Of a stretch of 47,132 nt of DNA, positions 1-7,841 are shown one piece after another. The translations under genes were made by a program, and so were the position numbers. Under the pieces are notes generated by a model. It did not search any database. It was not told where the DNA came from and saw only the letters and a list, made by a program, of their open reading frames with translations. The stretch lies in assembly GCF_025195125.1 (NCBI RefSeq), contig NZ_JAMGSL010000023.1, positions 1 through 47,132 of the forward strand. Direction: 5' to 3'. How positions within the stretch are numbered: the stretch's first letter is position 1; each line of letters opens with the position of its first letter. The stretch is from Streptomyces sp. Je 1-79 (GTDB lineage: Bacteria; Actinomycetota; Actinomycetes; Streptomycetales; Streptomycetaceae).

Positions 1-1
1 C

Positions 2-226
2 CCGGCGATCGAGGCCCAGCAGGCCGAACGCCTTGCACGGCTGCGCGCCGACCGCGACCGGGCGGCCGTCGACACGGCGCTCGCCGCGCTGAAGAAGGCC
101 GCCGAGGGCACGGACAACGTGCTCTACCCGATGAAGGACGCCCTCAAGGCCCGGGCCACGGTCGGCGAGGTCTGCCACGCGCTGCGCGAGGTCTGGGGCA
201 CGTACGTCCCGACCGACGCGTTCTGA
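2..226 (+). CDS. Acyl-CoA (methylmalonyl-CoA type) mutase large subunit, C-terminal fragment
   Basis: Only the last 74 codons are inside the window; the gene continues to the left. The visible end contains a helical Ala/Arg/Lys-rich stretch followed by the conserved tail VGEVCHALREVWGTYVP, ending in PTDAF. This is typical of the catalytic subunit of B12-dependent methylmalonyl-CoA/isobutyryl-CoA mutases after the TIM-barrel domain. The frame is open from base 2 to the TGA at 224-226. Which mutase subtype this is cannot be decided from the fragment. The gene points the same way as lysE but 59 bases separate them, and no clear terminator is visible between them. Confidence 0.75.
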   Translation, partial: PAIEAQQAERLARLRADRDRAAVDTALAALKKAAEGTDNVLYPMKDALKARATVGEVCHALREVWGTYVPTDAF

Positions 227-285
227 TCTTCCGCGATACGAAACACACGGGCGGAGTGTCGTACCCGCGTGCGACACTCCGATCC

Positions 286-951
286 ATGCTGGGTGTCACC
301 GATCTTCCGACCTATCTCGTGGGTCTCGTCCTCATCATCCTTCTGCCGGGGCCGAACTCGCTGTACGTGCTGTCCGTCGCCGCCCGCAAGGGCACCCGGA
401 CCGGGTACAAGGCCGCCGCCGGCGTCTTCACCGGCGACGCGGTCCTGATGACGCTGGCCGCGCTCGGCGCCGCCTCGCTGCTCCAGACCACGCCCCTGCT
501 CTTCATGATCGTGAAGTACGCGGGCGCGGGCTATCTGGCCTGGATGGCGTACGGGATGCTGCGGACGGCGTGGTCGATGTGGCGCGGCCGGGACGAGGAG
601 CGCGCCGCGTCCGCCGAGGAGCCCGCACAGGCCCCGACGGCGCCGGGAGAGCACCCGTACCGCCGGGCGCTGATCATCAGCCTCTTCAACCCGAAGGCGA
701 TCCTCTTCCTGATCTCGTTCTTCGTGCAGTTCGTGGACCCGGGATACGCCTATCCGGCGCTGTCCTTCCTCGTCCTCGGCACGCTGCTCCAGATCAGCAG
801 CTTCCTCTACCTCACGATGCTGATATTCGGCGGCACCCGGCTCGCCACCGCGTTCCGGCGCCGCAGGCGGCTCTCGGCGGGGGCGACCTCCGCGGCGGGC
901 GCGCTCTTCCTCGGCTTCGCCGCGAAACTCTCGCTCAGCAGCGCCGCTTGA
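286..951 (+). CDS. LysE/RhtB-family amino acid exporter
   Basis: This 221-residue membrane protein has about six hydrophobic segments and the family N-terminus with the PGPNSLYVLS motif near residues 19-28, followed by KGTRTGYKAAAGVFTGD. The central part before LFNPKAILF is a hydrophilic Ala/Glu/Pro-rich loop. Members export amino acids such as lysine, threonine or leucine across the cytoplasmic membrane; the substrate cannot be read from the sequence. I chose ATG 286; a GTG at 256 is also in frame but would add ten residues that look non-coding. The MerR regulator follows 37 bases downstream on the same strand and may control it. Confidence 0.85.
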   Translation: MLGVTDLPTYLVGLVLIILLPGPNSLYVLSVAARKGTRTGYKAAAGVFTGDAVLMTLAALGAASLLQTTPLLFMIVKYAGAGYLAWMAYGMLRTAWSMWRGRDEERAASAEEPAQAPTAPGEHPYRRALIISLFNPKAILFLISFFVQFVDPGYAYPALSFLVLGTLLQISSFLYLTMLIFGGTRLATAFRRRRRLSAGATSAAGALFLGFAAKLSLSSAA

Positions 952-988
952 CCCTGACACGGTGTGAGGCCGTTCCGTAGGAGTCGTC

Positions 989-1813
989 ATGTTCACCATC
1001 GGAGACTTCGCCCGGCACGGGCGGGTGTCGGTCCGGATGCTGCGCCACTACGACGCCATCGGACTGCTGCGCCCGGCCCACGTCGACCCCCACAGCGGCT
1101 ACCGCTTCTACGAGGCGGACCAGCTCGCCCGCCTCAACCGCGTCATCGCGCTCAAGGAGCTCGGCTTCACCCTCGAACAGGTGGGGTCGATCCTCGACGA
1201 GCAGATCGGCGCGGAGGAGCTGCGCGGCATGCTGCGCCTGCGCCAGGCCGAGCTGGAGACGGCCCTGGCGGAGGCGGCGGGACGGCTGGCCCAGGTCGGC
1301 GCGCGGCTCCGAGCCATCGAGAGCGAGGGGCACATGCCCACGCAGGACGTCGTGATCAAGAGCATTCCGCCGGTACGGCTCGCCGAGCTGAGCGGGGTGG
1401 CGGCCGGGTTCGGCCCCGGGGAGATCGGCCCGGTCATCCAGCCGCTGTACGAGCAGCTGTGCGGGCGCCTGGAGGCGGCGGGAATCACGGGGTTCGGCCC
1501 CGGGATCGCGTACTACGAGGACGCGGGGCGGGGTGACGGCTCGGTCGTCGTCCACGCGGGGATGACCGTCCCGGCGGGTACGGAGGAGGTGGCCGGCGTC
1601 GACATCGTCGTGCTGCCCGGGCTGGACGAGGCGGCGACCGTCGTGCACAGGGGGCCGATGGAGGAGCTCCTGCCGACCGTCCAGACCCTGGCCACCTGGA
1701 TCGACGCCAACGGCTACCGCTCGACGGGGTACTCCCGCGAGCTGTACCTGGAAGTCCCGGAAGACCGCGCGAAGTGGGTGACGGAACTCCAGGAGCCCGT
1801 CACCCGCGCCTAG
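989..1813 (+). CDS. MerR-family regulator with GyrI-like effector-binding domain
   Basis: This 274-residue protein has two domains. Residues 1-70 form a MerR winged helix (MFTIGDFARHGRVSVRMLRH, then YDAIGLLRP and SGYRFY), followed by a coiled-coil dimerisation helix at about 75-110. Residues 120-270 resemble the GyrI/AraC-type effector-binding fold used by multidrug-responsive regulators such as BltR/BmrR; there is no Cys cluster for metal sensing. AGGAG at 979-983 lies five bases before the ATG. The likely target is the preceding LysE-type exporter, as is common for MerR regulators beside efflux genes, but no spaced MerR promoter is evident upstream. Confidence 0.85.
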   Translation: MFTIGDFARHGRVSVRMLRHYDAIGLLRPAHVDPHSGYRFYEADQLARLNRVIALKELGFTLEQVGSILDEQIGAEELRGMLRLRQAELETALAEAAGRLAQVGARLRAIESEGHMPTQDVVIKSIPPVRLAELSGVAAGFGPGEIGPVIQPLYEQLCGRLEAAGITGFGPGIAYYEDAGRGDGSVVVHAGMTVPAGTEEVAGVDIVVLPGLDEAATVVHRGPMEELLPTVQTLATWIDANGYRSTGYSRELYLEVPEDRAKWVTELQEPVTRA

Positions 1814-1925
1814 CGCGAACGACCCGCGCGTGGCGCGCCGAGCGACCCGCGCCCGACGTCAACGACTCGCCTGACGTCGAACGACCCGCGCCCGGCGTCG
1901 AACGGCCCGCGCCCGGCGCGAACAG
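1814..1925. repeat. Degenerate tandem repeat behind merR
   Basis: Directly after the merR stop codon lie about five imperfect copies of an 18-23 base unit built around GAACGACCCGCGCCCGGC. The third copy is the most diverged (GACTCGCCTGAC) and the last two are nearly identical. The array ends a few bases before the strong terminator hairpin at 1927-1967. It probably arose by slippage in a 3' untranslated region, and no function is evident. Confidence 0.7.
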
Positions 1926-1926
1926 G

Positions 1927-1967
1927 AGGTGGGGCCCGCCCGGACGCTCGCCGGGCGGGCCCCACCT
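1927..1967. terminator. Bidirectional terminator between merR and the glycan locus
   Basis: A perfect 17-bp stem (AGGTGGGGCCCGCCCGG and its exact complement) with the 7-base loop ACGCTCG lies between the converging merR gene and the glycosyltransferase gene that ends at 1973. It is symmetrical, so it can serve both strands. Confidence 0.85.
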
Positions 1968-1972
1968 CCACC

Positions 1973-3286
1973 TCATTTCGCCAGCGCCCGCTTCAGCTTC
2001 AGCGCGCGGCGGGCGAGGCGGCGGACCCTGGGGTGGCGGGGGACCGGGAGACCGCCCGGGAGGCCCAGGACGGTGAGACGGCGGCGCTTGAAGCAGTGCC
2101 GCGTCCGCTCCGCGAGCGGCCCCGACAGATGGGCCACCGCCGCCCCCCGTAGATCCGGCCGGATCCTGGGCTGCATCGCGAAGCCGACCGCCGCGACCAG
2201 ACCCTTCAGGGCCTCCTCGTCCGGGAGGGAGGCCGGCGCCCCGCTCTCCTCCAGGTCGGGGACGAGCACGTCGACGAGGGTGGCCGGGACGCGGTTGCTG
2301 TTCTGGAACGGGGTCAGCCGCTCCAGGAGCGTCCGGGTGCCGACCCGGGCCACCGGGATCCCGTAGAAGGCGTGCGCCGTCATCAGCGCCGTCGAGAAGC
2401 AGCCCACCACCAGCGCGGGACGCTGCTCCCGGTACACCACCTCGGCGAGCACCGGCCGGTCGAGTACGGTCAGTTCGGCGCCGAGCGCCTCCGCCTCCCG
2501 CGCGAGCCGCCGCGTCCAGGCGTCCGGCGCGGTGGGGTGCGGTTTGAAGACGAGCCGCCGGTGCCCGCGCGCGATCGCGCCGCGGACCATCCGTACGTGC
2601 AGCTCCTCCTCCTCGGCCGGGGTGAGCAGGGAGAGCGCCGCCAGGTACTGGCCGAGCAGCAGCGCCGGGCCCTCCTCCCCGGCGGCGGGGCCGGCGGAGT
2701 CGGCGAGCTCCGCGACCACCTTGGTGAAGGCCTCCGTCTCCACCACCTCGGCCGTCGGCCCGAACTCGCCGAGCAGCAGGGGCGCGAGCCCGGGCACCAG
2801 GTCCAGATGGAGCAGCCGCCGCACCCGGTCGCCCACCAGCGGGTCGATCTTGTTACGGGTCGGGCCGTAGCTCATCAGACCGTCGGCGTACACGTCGAGC
2901 GCCGCCTCGGGGAAGAGCCGGGCGATCGTCAGCGCCGGCGCCACCTGCACCGACTCCAGGGCGAGTTCGATCCGGTCGTCGCCGAGCCCCCACAGCAGCC
3001 GCAGATGGCGTTCGAGCAGCGGCACGTCGTCCGCGCGGGGCGTCCAGCCGGCCGGGTGGAGCGGCGAGATCGCCTCGTTCCAGGACAGCACCTCGTCGAA
3101 GCGGCCGCGCAGCCGCTCGAAGCCGGGCATCGCGTCGAGGGCGGGCGTGGTCTCCGGTACCGCCGCGTTGTTGCCGACGAGCAGCAGCCGCCGGTCGGCC
3201 GGGCCGAAGCAGCCGCTGTCCAGGGCGGCGGCGAGCGTCGTCGCGCCGTAGAGCGTGGACGCGTAGAAGATCTGGGTGGTCCTCAC
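1973..3286 (-). CDS. Polysialyltransferase-family (POLYST-like) glycosyltransferase
   Basis: The 437-residue product resembles the alpha-2,8-polysialyltransferase family. It has an N-terminal Rossmann-like half (QIFYASTLYGATTLAAAL), a DVYADGLMSYGPTRNKI motif, a C-terminal half with VFKPHPTAPD, and the VVGCFSTALMTAHAFYGIPVARV segment typical of this fold. The last 40 residues are strongly basic (Arg/Lys-rich), suggesting peripheral membrane attachment. The GTG start at 3286 overlaps the stop of the upstream GT2 gene as GTGA, so translation is coupled. The neighbouring neuA/neuB homologues indicate a CMP-activated nonulosonic acid (sialic acid or Kdn) as donor. The exact linkage is unknown. Confidence 0.75.
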   Translation of the reverse strand: MRTTQIFYASTLYGATTLAAALDSGCFGPADRRLLLVGNNAAVPETTPALDAMPGFERLRGRFDEVLSWNEAISPLHPAGWTPRADDVPLLERHLRLLWGLGDDRIELALESVQVAPALTIARLFPEAALDVYADGLMSYGPTRNKIDPLVGDRVRRLLHLDLVPGLAPLLLGEFGPTAEVVETEAFTKVVAELADSAGPAAGEEGPALLLGQYLAALSLLTPAEEEELHVRMVRGAIARGHRRLVFKPHPTAPDAWTRRLAREAEALGAELTVLDRPVLAEVVYREQRPALVVGCFSTALMTAHAFYGIPVARVGTRTLLERLTPFQNSNRVPATLVDVLVPDLEESGAPASLPDEEALKGLVAAVGFAMQPRIRPDLRGAAVAHLSGPLAERTRHCFKRRRLTVLGLPGGLPVPRHPRVRRLARRALKLKRALAK

Positions 3287-4281
3287 GCGGCGGCCCCCGA
3301 ACCCGCGGTCGGGGCGGGGGAGCCCGCGCGGCGGCGGCGCAGCTTGCGCAGCACGCCCGCCCGCTCCTCGTCCATCGAGGACAGGGCCTCGCCGAGCACG
3401 TCCTGCGGCATGCGCCGAAGCGCCGCCGCACTCATCGACCGCAATTTCTTCGCCACCGCCGGTTCGAATCGTCCAATGGAGGAGACGTGGTGCGAAATGA
3501 GGGCGCAATAGGTACGCACGGCTTTCGGAAGAAGCCGGTCCGCGTCCACGTCGTTCGCTGTTTCCTCGATCACCTGGTCGAAGGCCCGGATGAAATCGAG
3601 CTGGCGGATATCGCCGATCTGCGTGAGCGAGGTGGAGACTCCCCGCCGGTAGAAGATCCCGAGCGTGCTCACCGCGGCGAAGGAGTCCGCCTCCCGGTGC
3701 AGCTTCCAGATCCACGGCCGGTCCTCCGCCGTCCGCAGCCCGGGGGTGAAGTGGAGCAGCCCGCGGTCGAGCAGCCTTCGGTGGTACATCCCCGCCCAGG
3801 CGTACGGGTAGTCGACCGAGGTCGTCCGGTGGGCCGGCAGGATCGCGTCCCGGGGGCGCAGCAGCTCGCCCCGTCGCGCGATCGGGGCGCGCTTCACCGA
3901 CCGGCTCCGGTCCGTGTTCACCACGTGGTCGGTGCGCAGGAAGTCGCAGTCCAGCTCCTCCATGGCCGTCACCAGGCGGGACAGATGACCGGGGGCGAGC
4001 CAGTCGTCGCCGTCGAGGAAGGCGAGGTAGCGGCCGCGGGCGGCGTCGAGGCCGGTGTTCCGCGCGGTGGCGAGCCCCTCGTTCTTCTCGTGCCGGAGCA
4101 GGACGGCCCCCGGGATCTCGCGCGCGGCCCGGTCGAGGATCTCCGGCGTTCCGTCCGTCGAGCAGTCGTCGACGAGAAGGAATTCGAAGTCCTCGCGGGC
4201 GTTCGCGCGCAGGCTTGTCAGGGTGTCGGGGGCGTATGTCTGCACGTTGAAGAACGGCACGACGACGGAGAGCTTGACCAC
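3283..4281 (-). CDS. GT2-family glycosyltransferase
   Basis: This 332-residue protein has a classical GT-A fold. The N-terminus LSVVVPFFNVQTYAPDTL is followed by FLLVDDCSTDGT and by the metal-binding FLDGDDW motif near residue 90. The C-terminal 100 residues are helical and end in a basic, Pro/Ala-rich tail. It is the first gene of a leftward two-gene unit, coupled to the polysialyltransferase-like gene by a GTGA overlap and divergent from the neuA/neuB operon. It probably adds a hexose or other sugar to the same wall glycan; donor and acceptor cannot be deduced from sequence. Confidence 0.85.
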   Translation of the reverse strand: MVKLSVVVPFFNVQTYAPDTLTSLRANAREDFEFLLVDDCSTDGTPEILDRAAREIPGAVLLRHEKNEGLATARNTGLDAARGRYLAFLDGDDWLAPGHLSRLVTAMEELDCDFLRTDHVVNTDRSRSVKRAPIARRGELLRPRDAILPAHRTTSVDYPYAWAGMYHRRLLDRGLLHFTPGLRTAEDRPWIWKLHREADSFAAVSTLGIFYRRGVSTSLTQIGDIRQLDFIRAFDQVIEETANDVDADRLLPKAVRTYCALISHHVSSIGRFEPAVAKKLRSMSAAALRRMPQDVLGEALSSMDEERAGVLRKLRRRRAGSPAPTAGSGAAA

Positions 4282-4332
4282 CCGGCCGACGCTAGGCGCC
4301 GCCCCGGCATTCGTTCTGGCCGACAGAGGGAT

Positions 4333-4417
4333 GTTCGGTGAACACGAAGAGGCGGGCGGCTTAACCGCCCCCGATCCCGGCCGTTTTCAGCGTGCGGAGA
4401 TGCTCTGTTCACCGTTT
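4333..4417. promoter_or_regulatory. Possible Pho-box-like half sites in the divergent promoter of the glycan locus
   Basis: The 187-base space between the divergent glycan operons contains GTTCACCGTTT on the plus strand (4407-4417) and GTTCACCGAAC on the minus strand (4343-4333). Each resembles one unit of the streptomycete PHO box (GTTCACC core). Tandem second units are poor, so this is a weak call. A GGGCGG-CTTAA-CCGCCC inverted repeat lies between them (4354-4370). Confidence 0.3.
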
Positions 4418-4468
4418 GTTGTGGCTCAGTTGGGCCGGGAAACAAAATGCCCTTCTAGCGTCCTCGAC

Positions 4469-5737
4469 GTGCCATCACGTACCCATGAACGAGTGCGCGT
4501 CGCCGTACTCGCCGACTCCGACACCCGGTGGAAATGGGGCGCGCTCACCGCGCGCCGCATCGCGGCCGCCGAGCCCACCGGCTTCGTCCTGCGGGGCCGG
4601 GCCACGCCCACCGCGCGGCAGCTCGCCGAGACCGGGGTGTCCACGACGCCCCCGCGCGAGGTGACGGGCGCGGAGTTCCTTCGTGAGGTACGGGACGGGG
4701 AGTACGACCTCGTCGTGCTCGCCCTCGTCGGCGGCACGGTCCGCGCGGTCCTCCAGGGGATCGCCGAACTGGGCCTGGAACGCCGCCCGGTGATCGTCAC
4801 CGGTTATGTCGGAGTCGTCTACGAGAAGCTCGCCGACGGCCTCCTGCTGCGCCACGGCGCGGACGTCGTCCTCGCCAACTCCCGCCACGACGCGGAGCGT
4901 TTCCGCGCCGTGTACGAAGGAGTGGGCGCCGACGCCTCGTCGGTGGTGGAGGCCGCGCTGCCGTTCCTCGGCGGTGCGCCCTACGCCCCCGAGGCCGGCC
5001 GGGACACCCTCGTCTTCGCCGCCCAGCCGTCCGTGCCGGTCACCCGCGCCGACCGCGCGTACCTGCTCCGCAGGCTCGTCGAGCACGCCCGGCTGCATCC
5101 GGCGCGGGAGGTGCTGCTCAAGCTCCGCTCCAAGCCGGGCGAGCACACGACGCACCTGGAGGAGCTGCCGTACCAGAAGCTGGTGCGCGACCTGGAGACC
5201 CCGCCCAACTTCCGTCTGGTGTACGGACACATGGGCGAGGTCCTGGACCGCACCGACCTGCTGGTCACGGTCTCCTCGACGGCCGCGCTCGAAGCGCTCC
5301 ACCGGCGGATCCCCACGGCGATCCTCAGCGACATGGGCGTGCGCGAGGTCCTCGGCAACCACCACTTCATCGGCTCGGGGCTGCTCACCTCCTTCGACCG
5401 GCTCGACGCGGACGTGCGCCCGGAGCCGGACGAGGAGTGGCTCGCCCGGCAGGGCGTGGCGTCCGACGGAGGCTACGAGAAGGCCTTCGACGCGGCCCGT
5501 GACCGGGTCGCCGAGCTGCTCGCCGGTCCGGCGCTGCCCCCGATCGACCCCTACTACACAGCGGAGACGGCCCCCGGCTACCTGCCCGGGATCCTCGCCC
5601 GCCACCGCCTCGACGTGACGGCGGCGGCACCCCGCGACAGCGGGCTGCGCCGGATCGTCCGGGAGGCGGCGCGGGGCGCGTACCGCCACGGCGTGCAGCG
5701 CGTGGCCCCCGTCATCCGCCGCCTTGGAGAACTGTGA
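4469..5737 (+). CDS. Putative glycosyltransferase (DUF6716-like) of the glycan operon
   Basis: The protein of about 422 residues begins with a Rossmann-like RVAVLADSDTRWKWGALTA segment and has VIVTGYVGVVYEKLADGLLLRHGADVVLANS in the middle. The second half, with LLKLRSKPGEHT and LLVTVSSTAALEALHRRIPTAIL, has the layout of GT-B transferases related to CDP-glycerol or polysialic transferases. GTG 4469 is taken as start; GTG 4493 is an in-frame alternative, and neither has a convincing ribosome binding site. It is the first gene of the rightward operon; its stop overlaps the neuA start (TGATG). Its role in wall glycan assembly is inferred from context. Confidence 0.65.
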   Translation: MPSRTHERVRVAVLADSDTRWKWGALTARRIAAAEPTGFVLRGRATPTARQLAETGVSTTPPREVTGAEFLREVRDGEYDLVVLALVGGTVRAVLQGIAELGLERRPVIVTGYVGVVYEKLADGLLLRHGADVVLANSRHDAERFRAVYEGVGADASSVVEAALPFLGGAPYAPEAGRDTLVFAAQPSVPVTRADRAYLLRRLVEHARLHPAREVLLKLRSKPGEHTTHLEELPYQKLVRDLETPPNFRLVYGHMGEVLDRTDLLVTVSSTAALEALHRRIPTAILSDMGVREVLGNHHFIGSGLLTSFDRLDADVRPEPDEEWLARQGVASDGGYEKAFDAARDRVAELLAGPALPPIDPYYTAETAPGYLPGILARHRLDVTAAAPRDSGLRRIVREAARGAYRHGVQRVAPVIRRLGEL

Positions 5738-6933
5738 TGTCCACGACCGTGCTTGCCGTCATCCCCGCGCGGGGCGGTTCCAAGGGCGTCCCCGCCAAGA
5801 ACCTGGCTCCGGTCGCCGGCGTCCCCCTGGTCTCCCGCGCGGTCCGCGCGTGTCTCGGTGCCCCCCTGGTCACGGACGTCGTCGTCTCCACGGACGACGC
5901 GGCGATCGCCTCGGCGGCCCGCGCGGCCGGCGCGGAGGCGATCCACCGCCCGGCCGCTATCGCGGGCGACACGGCGACCAGCGAGTCGGCCGTCCTGCAC
6001 GCGATGGACGCCTTCGAGGCGACCAGCGGGCGCCGCGCGGACGTGGTCCTCCTCGTCCAGTGCACGAGCCCCTTCATCACGGCGGGCGAGGTGAACGAGG
6101 CCGCCGAGCGCGTCGCCTCGGGCGCGGCCGACACCGCCCTGACGGTGGCCCCGAGCCACGGCTTCCTCTGGCGCGAGGAGCTCGACGACACCGGCGCGGG
6201 GGGCGGCTACGGCGTCAACCACGACAAGGCGCACCGCCCCCGCCGGCAGGACCGGGAGGCCGAGTACCTGGAGACCGGCGCCGTCTACGCGATGACCGCC
6301 GAGGGCTTCCGTACCCACCGGCACCGCTTCTTCGGCACCACCGGCCTCGTCGTCACCGATCCCGCCCGGGTCCTGGAGATCGACGACCCGCACGACCTGG
6401 CCCGTGCCCAGGCGCTCGCGCCGCTGCTCGACACCCCGGTCACGCCCGGCTTCGACGAGGTCGACGCCGTGGTCCTCGACTTCGACGGCACGCAGACCGA
6501 CGACCGTGTCCACCTCGACTCCGAGGGGCACGAGTTCGTCTCCGCGCACCGCGGCGACGGCCTCGGCATCGCCGCCCTGCGCCGCGCCGGCATGCCGGTC
6601 CTGATCCTCTCGACCGAGCAGAACGCCGTCGTCGCCGCCCGGGCCCGCAAGCTCAGGATCCCCGTCCTGCACGGCATCGACCGCAAGGACCTCGCCCTCA
6701 AGCAGTGGTGCGAGGAACAGGGCATCGACCCGCAGCGCGTCCTCTACGCCGGCAACGACGTCAACGACCTTCCGTGCTTCCACCTCGTCGGCTGGCCCGT
6801 CGCGGTGGCGAGCGCGCACGACTCCGTACGGGCCGCCGCCCGTGCGGTGACCCTCACCCCCGGTGGCTCCGGAGCCGTCCGCGAGATCGCGGCCTGGCTT
6901 CTCGGACCCGAGCTCCACACCCCCAACTCCTAA
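5737..6933 (+). CDS. neuA: CMP-nonulosonate cytidylyltransferase fused to KdsC-type HAD phosphatase
   Basis: This 398-residue protein has two enzymes in one chain. Residues 1-225 are an acylneuraminate cytidylyltransferase: the nucleotide loop IPARGGSKGVPAKNL lies at the N-terminus, with VQCTSPF and YLETGAVYAM further on. Residues 240-398 are a HAD phosphatase of the KdsC / Kdn-9-phosphatase type: motif I is DFDGTQTDD with D248 and D250, motif II ILST, the motif III lysine lies in GIDRKDLALKQW, and motif IV is GNDVND. All catalytic residues look intact. ATG 5737 is chosen over GTG 5734 because GGAG sits seven bases before it. The fusion would dephosphorylate a 9-phosphate nonulosonate and then activate it with CTP. 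Confidence 0.9.
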   Translation: MSTTVLAVIPARGGSKGVPAKNLAPVAGVPLVSRAVRACLGAPLVTDVVVSTDDAAIASAARAAGAEAIHRPAAIAGDTATSESAVLHAMDAFEATSGRRADVVLLVQCTSPFITAGEVNEAAERVASGAADTALTVAPSHGFLWREELDDTGAGGGYGVNHDKAHRPRRQDREAEYLETGAVYAMTAEGFRTHRHRFFGTTGLVVTDPARVLEIDDPHDLARAQALAPLLDTPVTPGFDEVDAVVLDFDGTQTDDRVHLDSEGHEFVSAHRGDGLGIAALRRAGMPVLILSTEQNAVVAARARKLRIPVLHGIDRKDLALKQWCEEQGIDPQRVLYAGNDVNDLPCFHLVGWPVAVASAHDSVRAAARAVTLTPGGSGAVREIAAWLLGPELHTPNS

Positions 6934-6947
6934 GGAACACCAGAACC

Positions 6948-7841
6948 ATGACCACTCGCCTCCGCACCTTCGGCAGCAAGACCGCGGGCCCCGGCCACCC
7001 CGTCTACATCACCGGTGAGATCGGCATCAACCACAACGGCGACCTCGAGAACGCCCTCGCGCTGATCGACGTGGCCGCCGAGGCCGGCTGCGACGCCGTG
7101 AAGTTCCAGAAGCGCACGCCCGAGATCTGCACCCCGCGCGACCAGTGGGACATCGAGCGCGACACCCCCTGGGGCCGGATGACCTACATCGACTACCGCC
7201 ACCGCGTGGAGTTCGGCGAGGACGAGTACCGCGCCATCGACGAGCACTGCGAGAAGCGCGGCATCGACTGGTTCGCCTCCCCGTGGGACACCGAGGCCGT
7301 CACCTTCCTGGAGAAGTTCGACGTCCCGGCCCACAAGGTCGCCTCCGCCTCCCTCACCGACGACGAGCTGCTGCGCTCGCTGCGCGCCACCGGCCGTACG
7401 GTCATCCTCTCCACGGGCATGTCGACGCCGAAGCAGATCCGCCACGCCGTCGAGGTCCTGGGCAGCGACAACATCCTGCTCTGCCACGCGACGTCCACGT
7501 ACCCGGCGAAGGCCGAGGAGCTCAACCTCACCGTGATCAACACGCTGAAGGAGGAGTACCCGAACGTCCCGATCGGCTACTCCGGCCACGAGACGGGCCT
7601 CCAGACCACGCTGGCCGCCGTCGCGCTCGGCGCCACCTTCGTCGAGCGTCACATCACCCTCGACCGCGCCATGTGGGGCTCCGACCAGGCCGCCTCCGTC
7701 GAGCCGCAGGGCCTGCAGCGCCTGGTCCGCGACATCCGCACCATCGAGACCGCGCTCGGTGACGGCGTCAAGAAGGTCTACGAGTCGGAGCTCGGCCCCA
7801 TGAAGAAGCTCCGCCGGGTCCAGGGGTCTGTCGCCGCATGA
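6948..7841 (+). CDS. neuB: NeuB-family nonulosonic acid (phosphate) synthase, short form
   Basis: The 297-residue TIM-barrel enzyme condenses phosphoenolpyruvate with a hexose(-phosphate) to a nine-carbon acid. Family motifs are YITGEIGINHNGD near residue 20, DAVKFQKR, KVASASL, ILSTGMST, LLCHATSTYPAK and the C-terminal barrel strands with IGYSGHE and VERHITLDRAMWGSD. The protein ends about 40 residues after this strand, so the C-terminal antifreeze-like SAF domain found in most NeuB/NANS proteins (330-360 residues) is missing. It lies 14 bases after neuA and overlaps the next gene as ATGA. No NeuC epimerase is in the locus, which fits a Kdn pathway from mannose-6-phosphate (inference). Confidence 0.88.
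   Translation: MTTRLRTFGSKTAGPGHPVYITGEIGINHNGDLENALALIDVAAEAGCDAVKFQKRTPEICTPRDQWDIERDTPWGRMTYIDYRHRVEFGEDEYRAIDEHCEKRGIDWFASPWDTEAVTFLEKFDVPAHKVASASLTDDELLRSLRATGRTVILSTGMSTPKQIRHAVEVLGSDNILLCHATSTYPAKAEELNLTVINTLKEEYPNVPIGYSGHETGLQTTLAAVALGATFVERHITLDRAMWGSDQAASVEPQGLQRLVRDIRTIETALGDGVKKVYESELGPMKKLRRVQGSVAA

Noticed and set aside
124..999. Long minus-strand reading frame over the lysE gene
   Set aside because: It is an opposite-strand shadow produced by GC bias, Arg/Glu/Gly-rich with no family motif; the LysE frame has clear transporter motifs.
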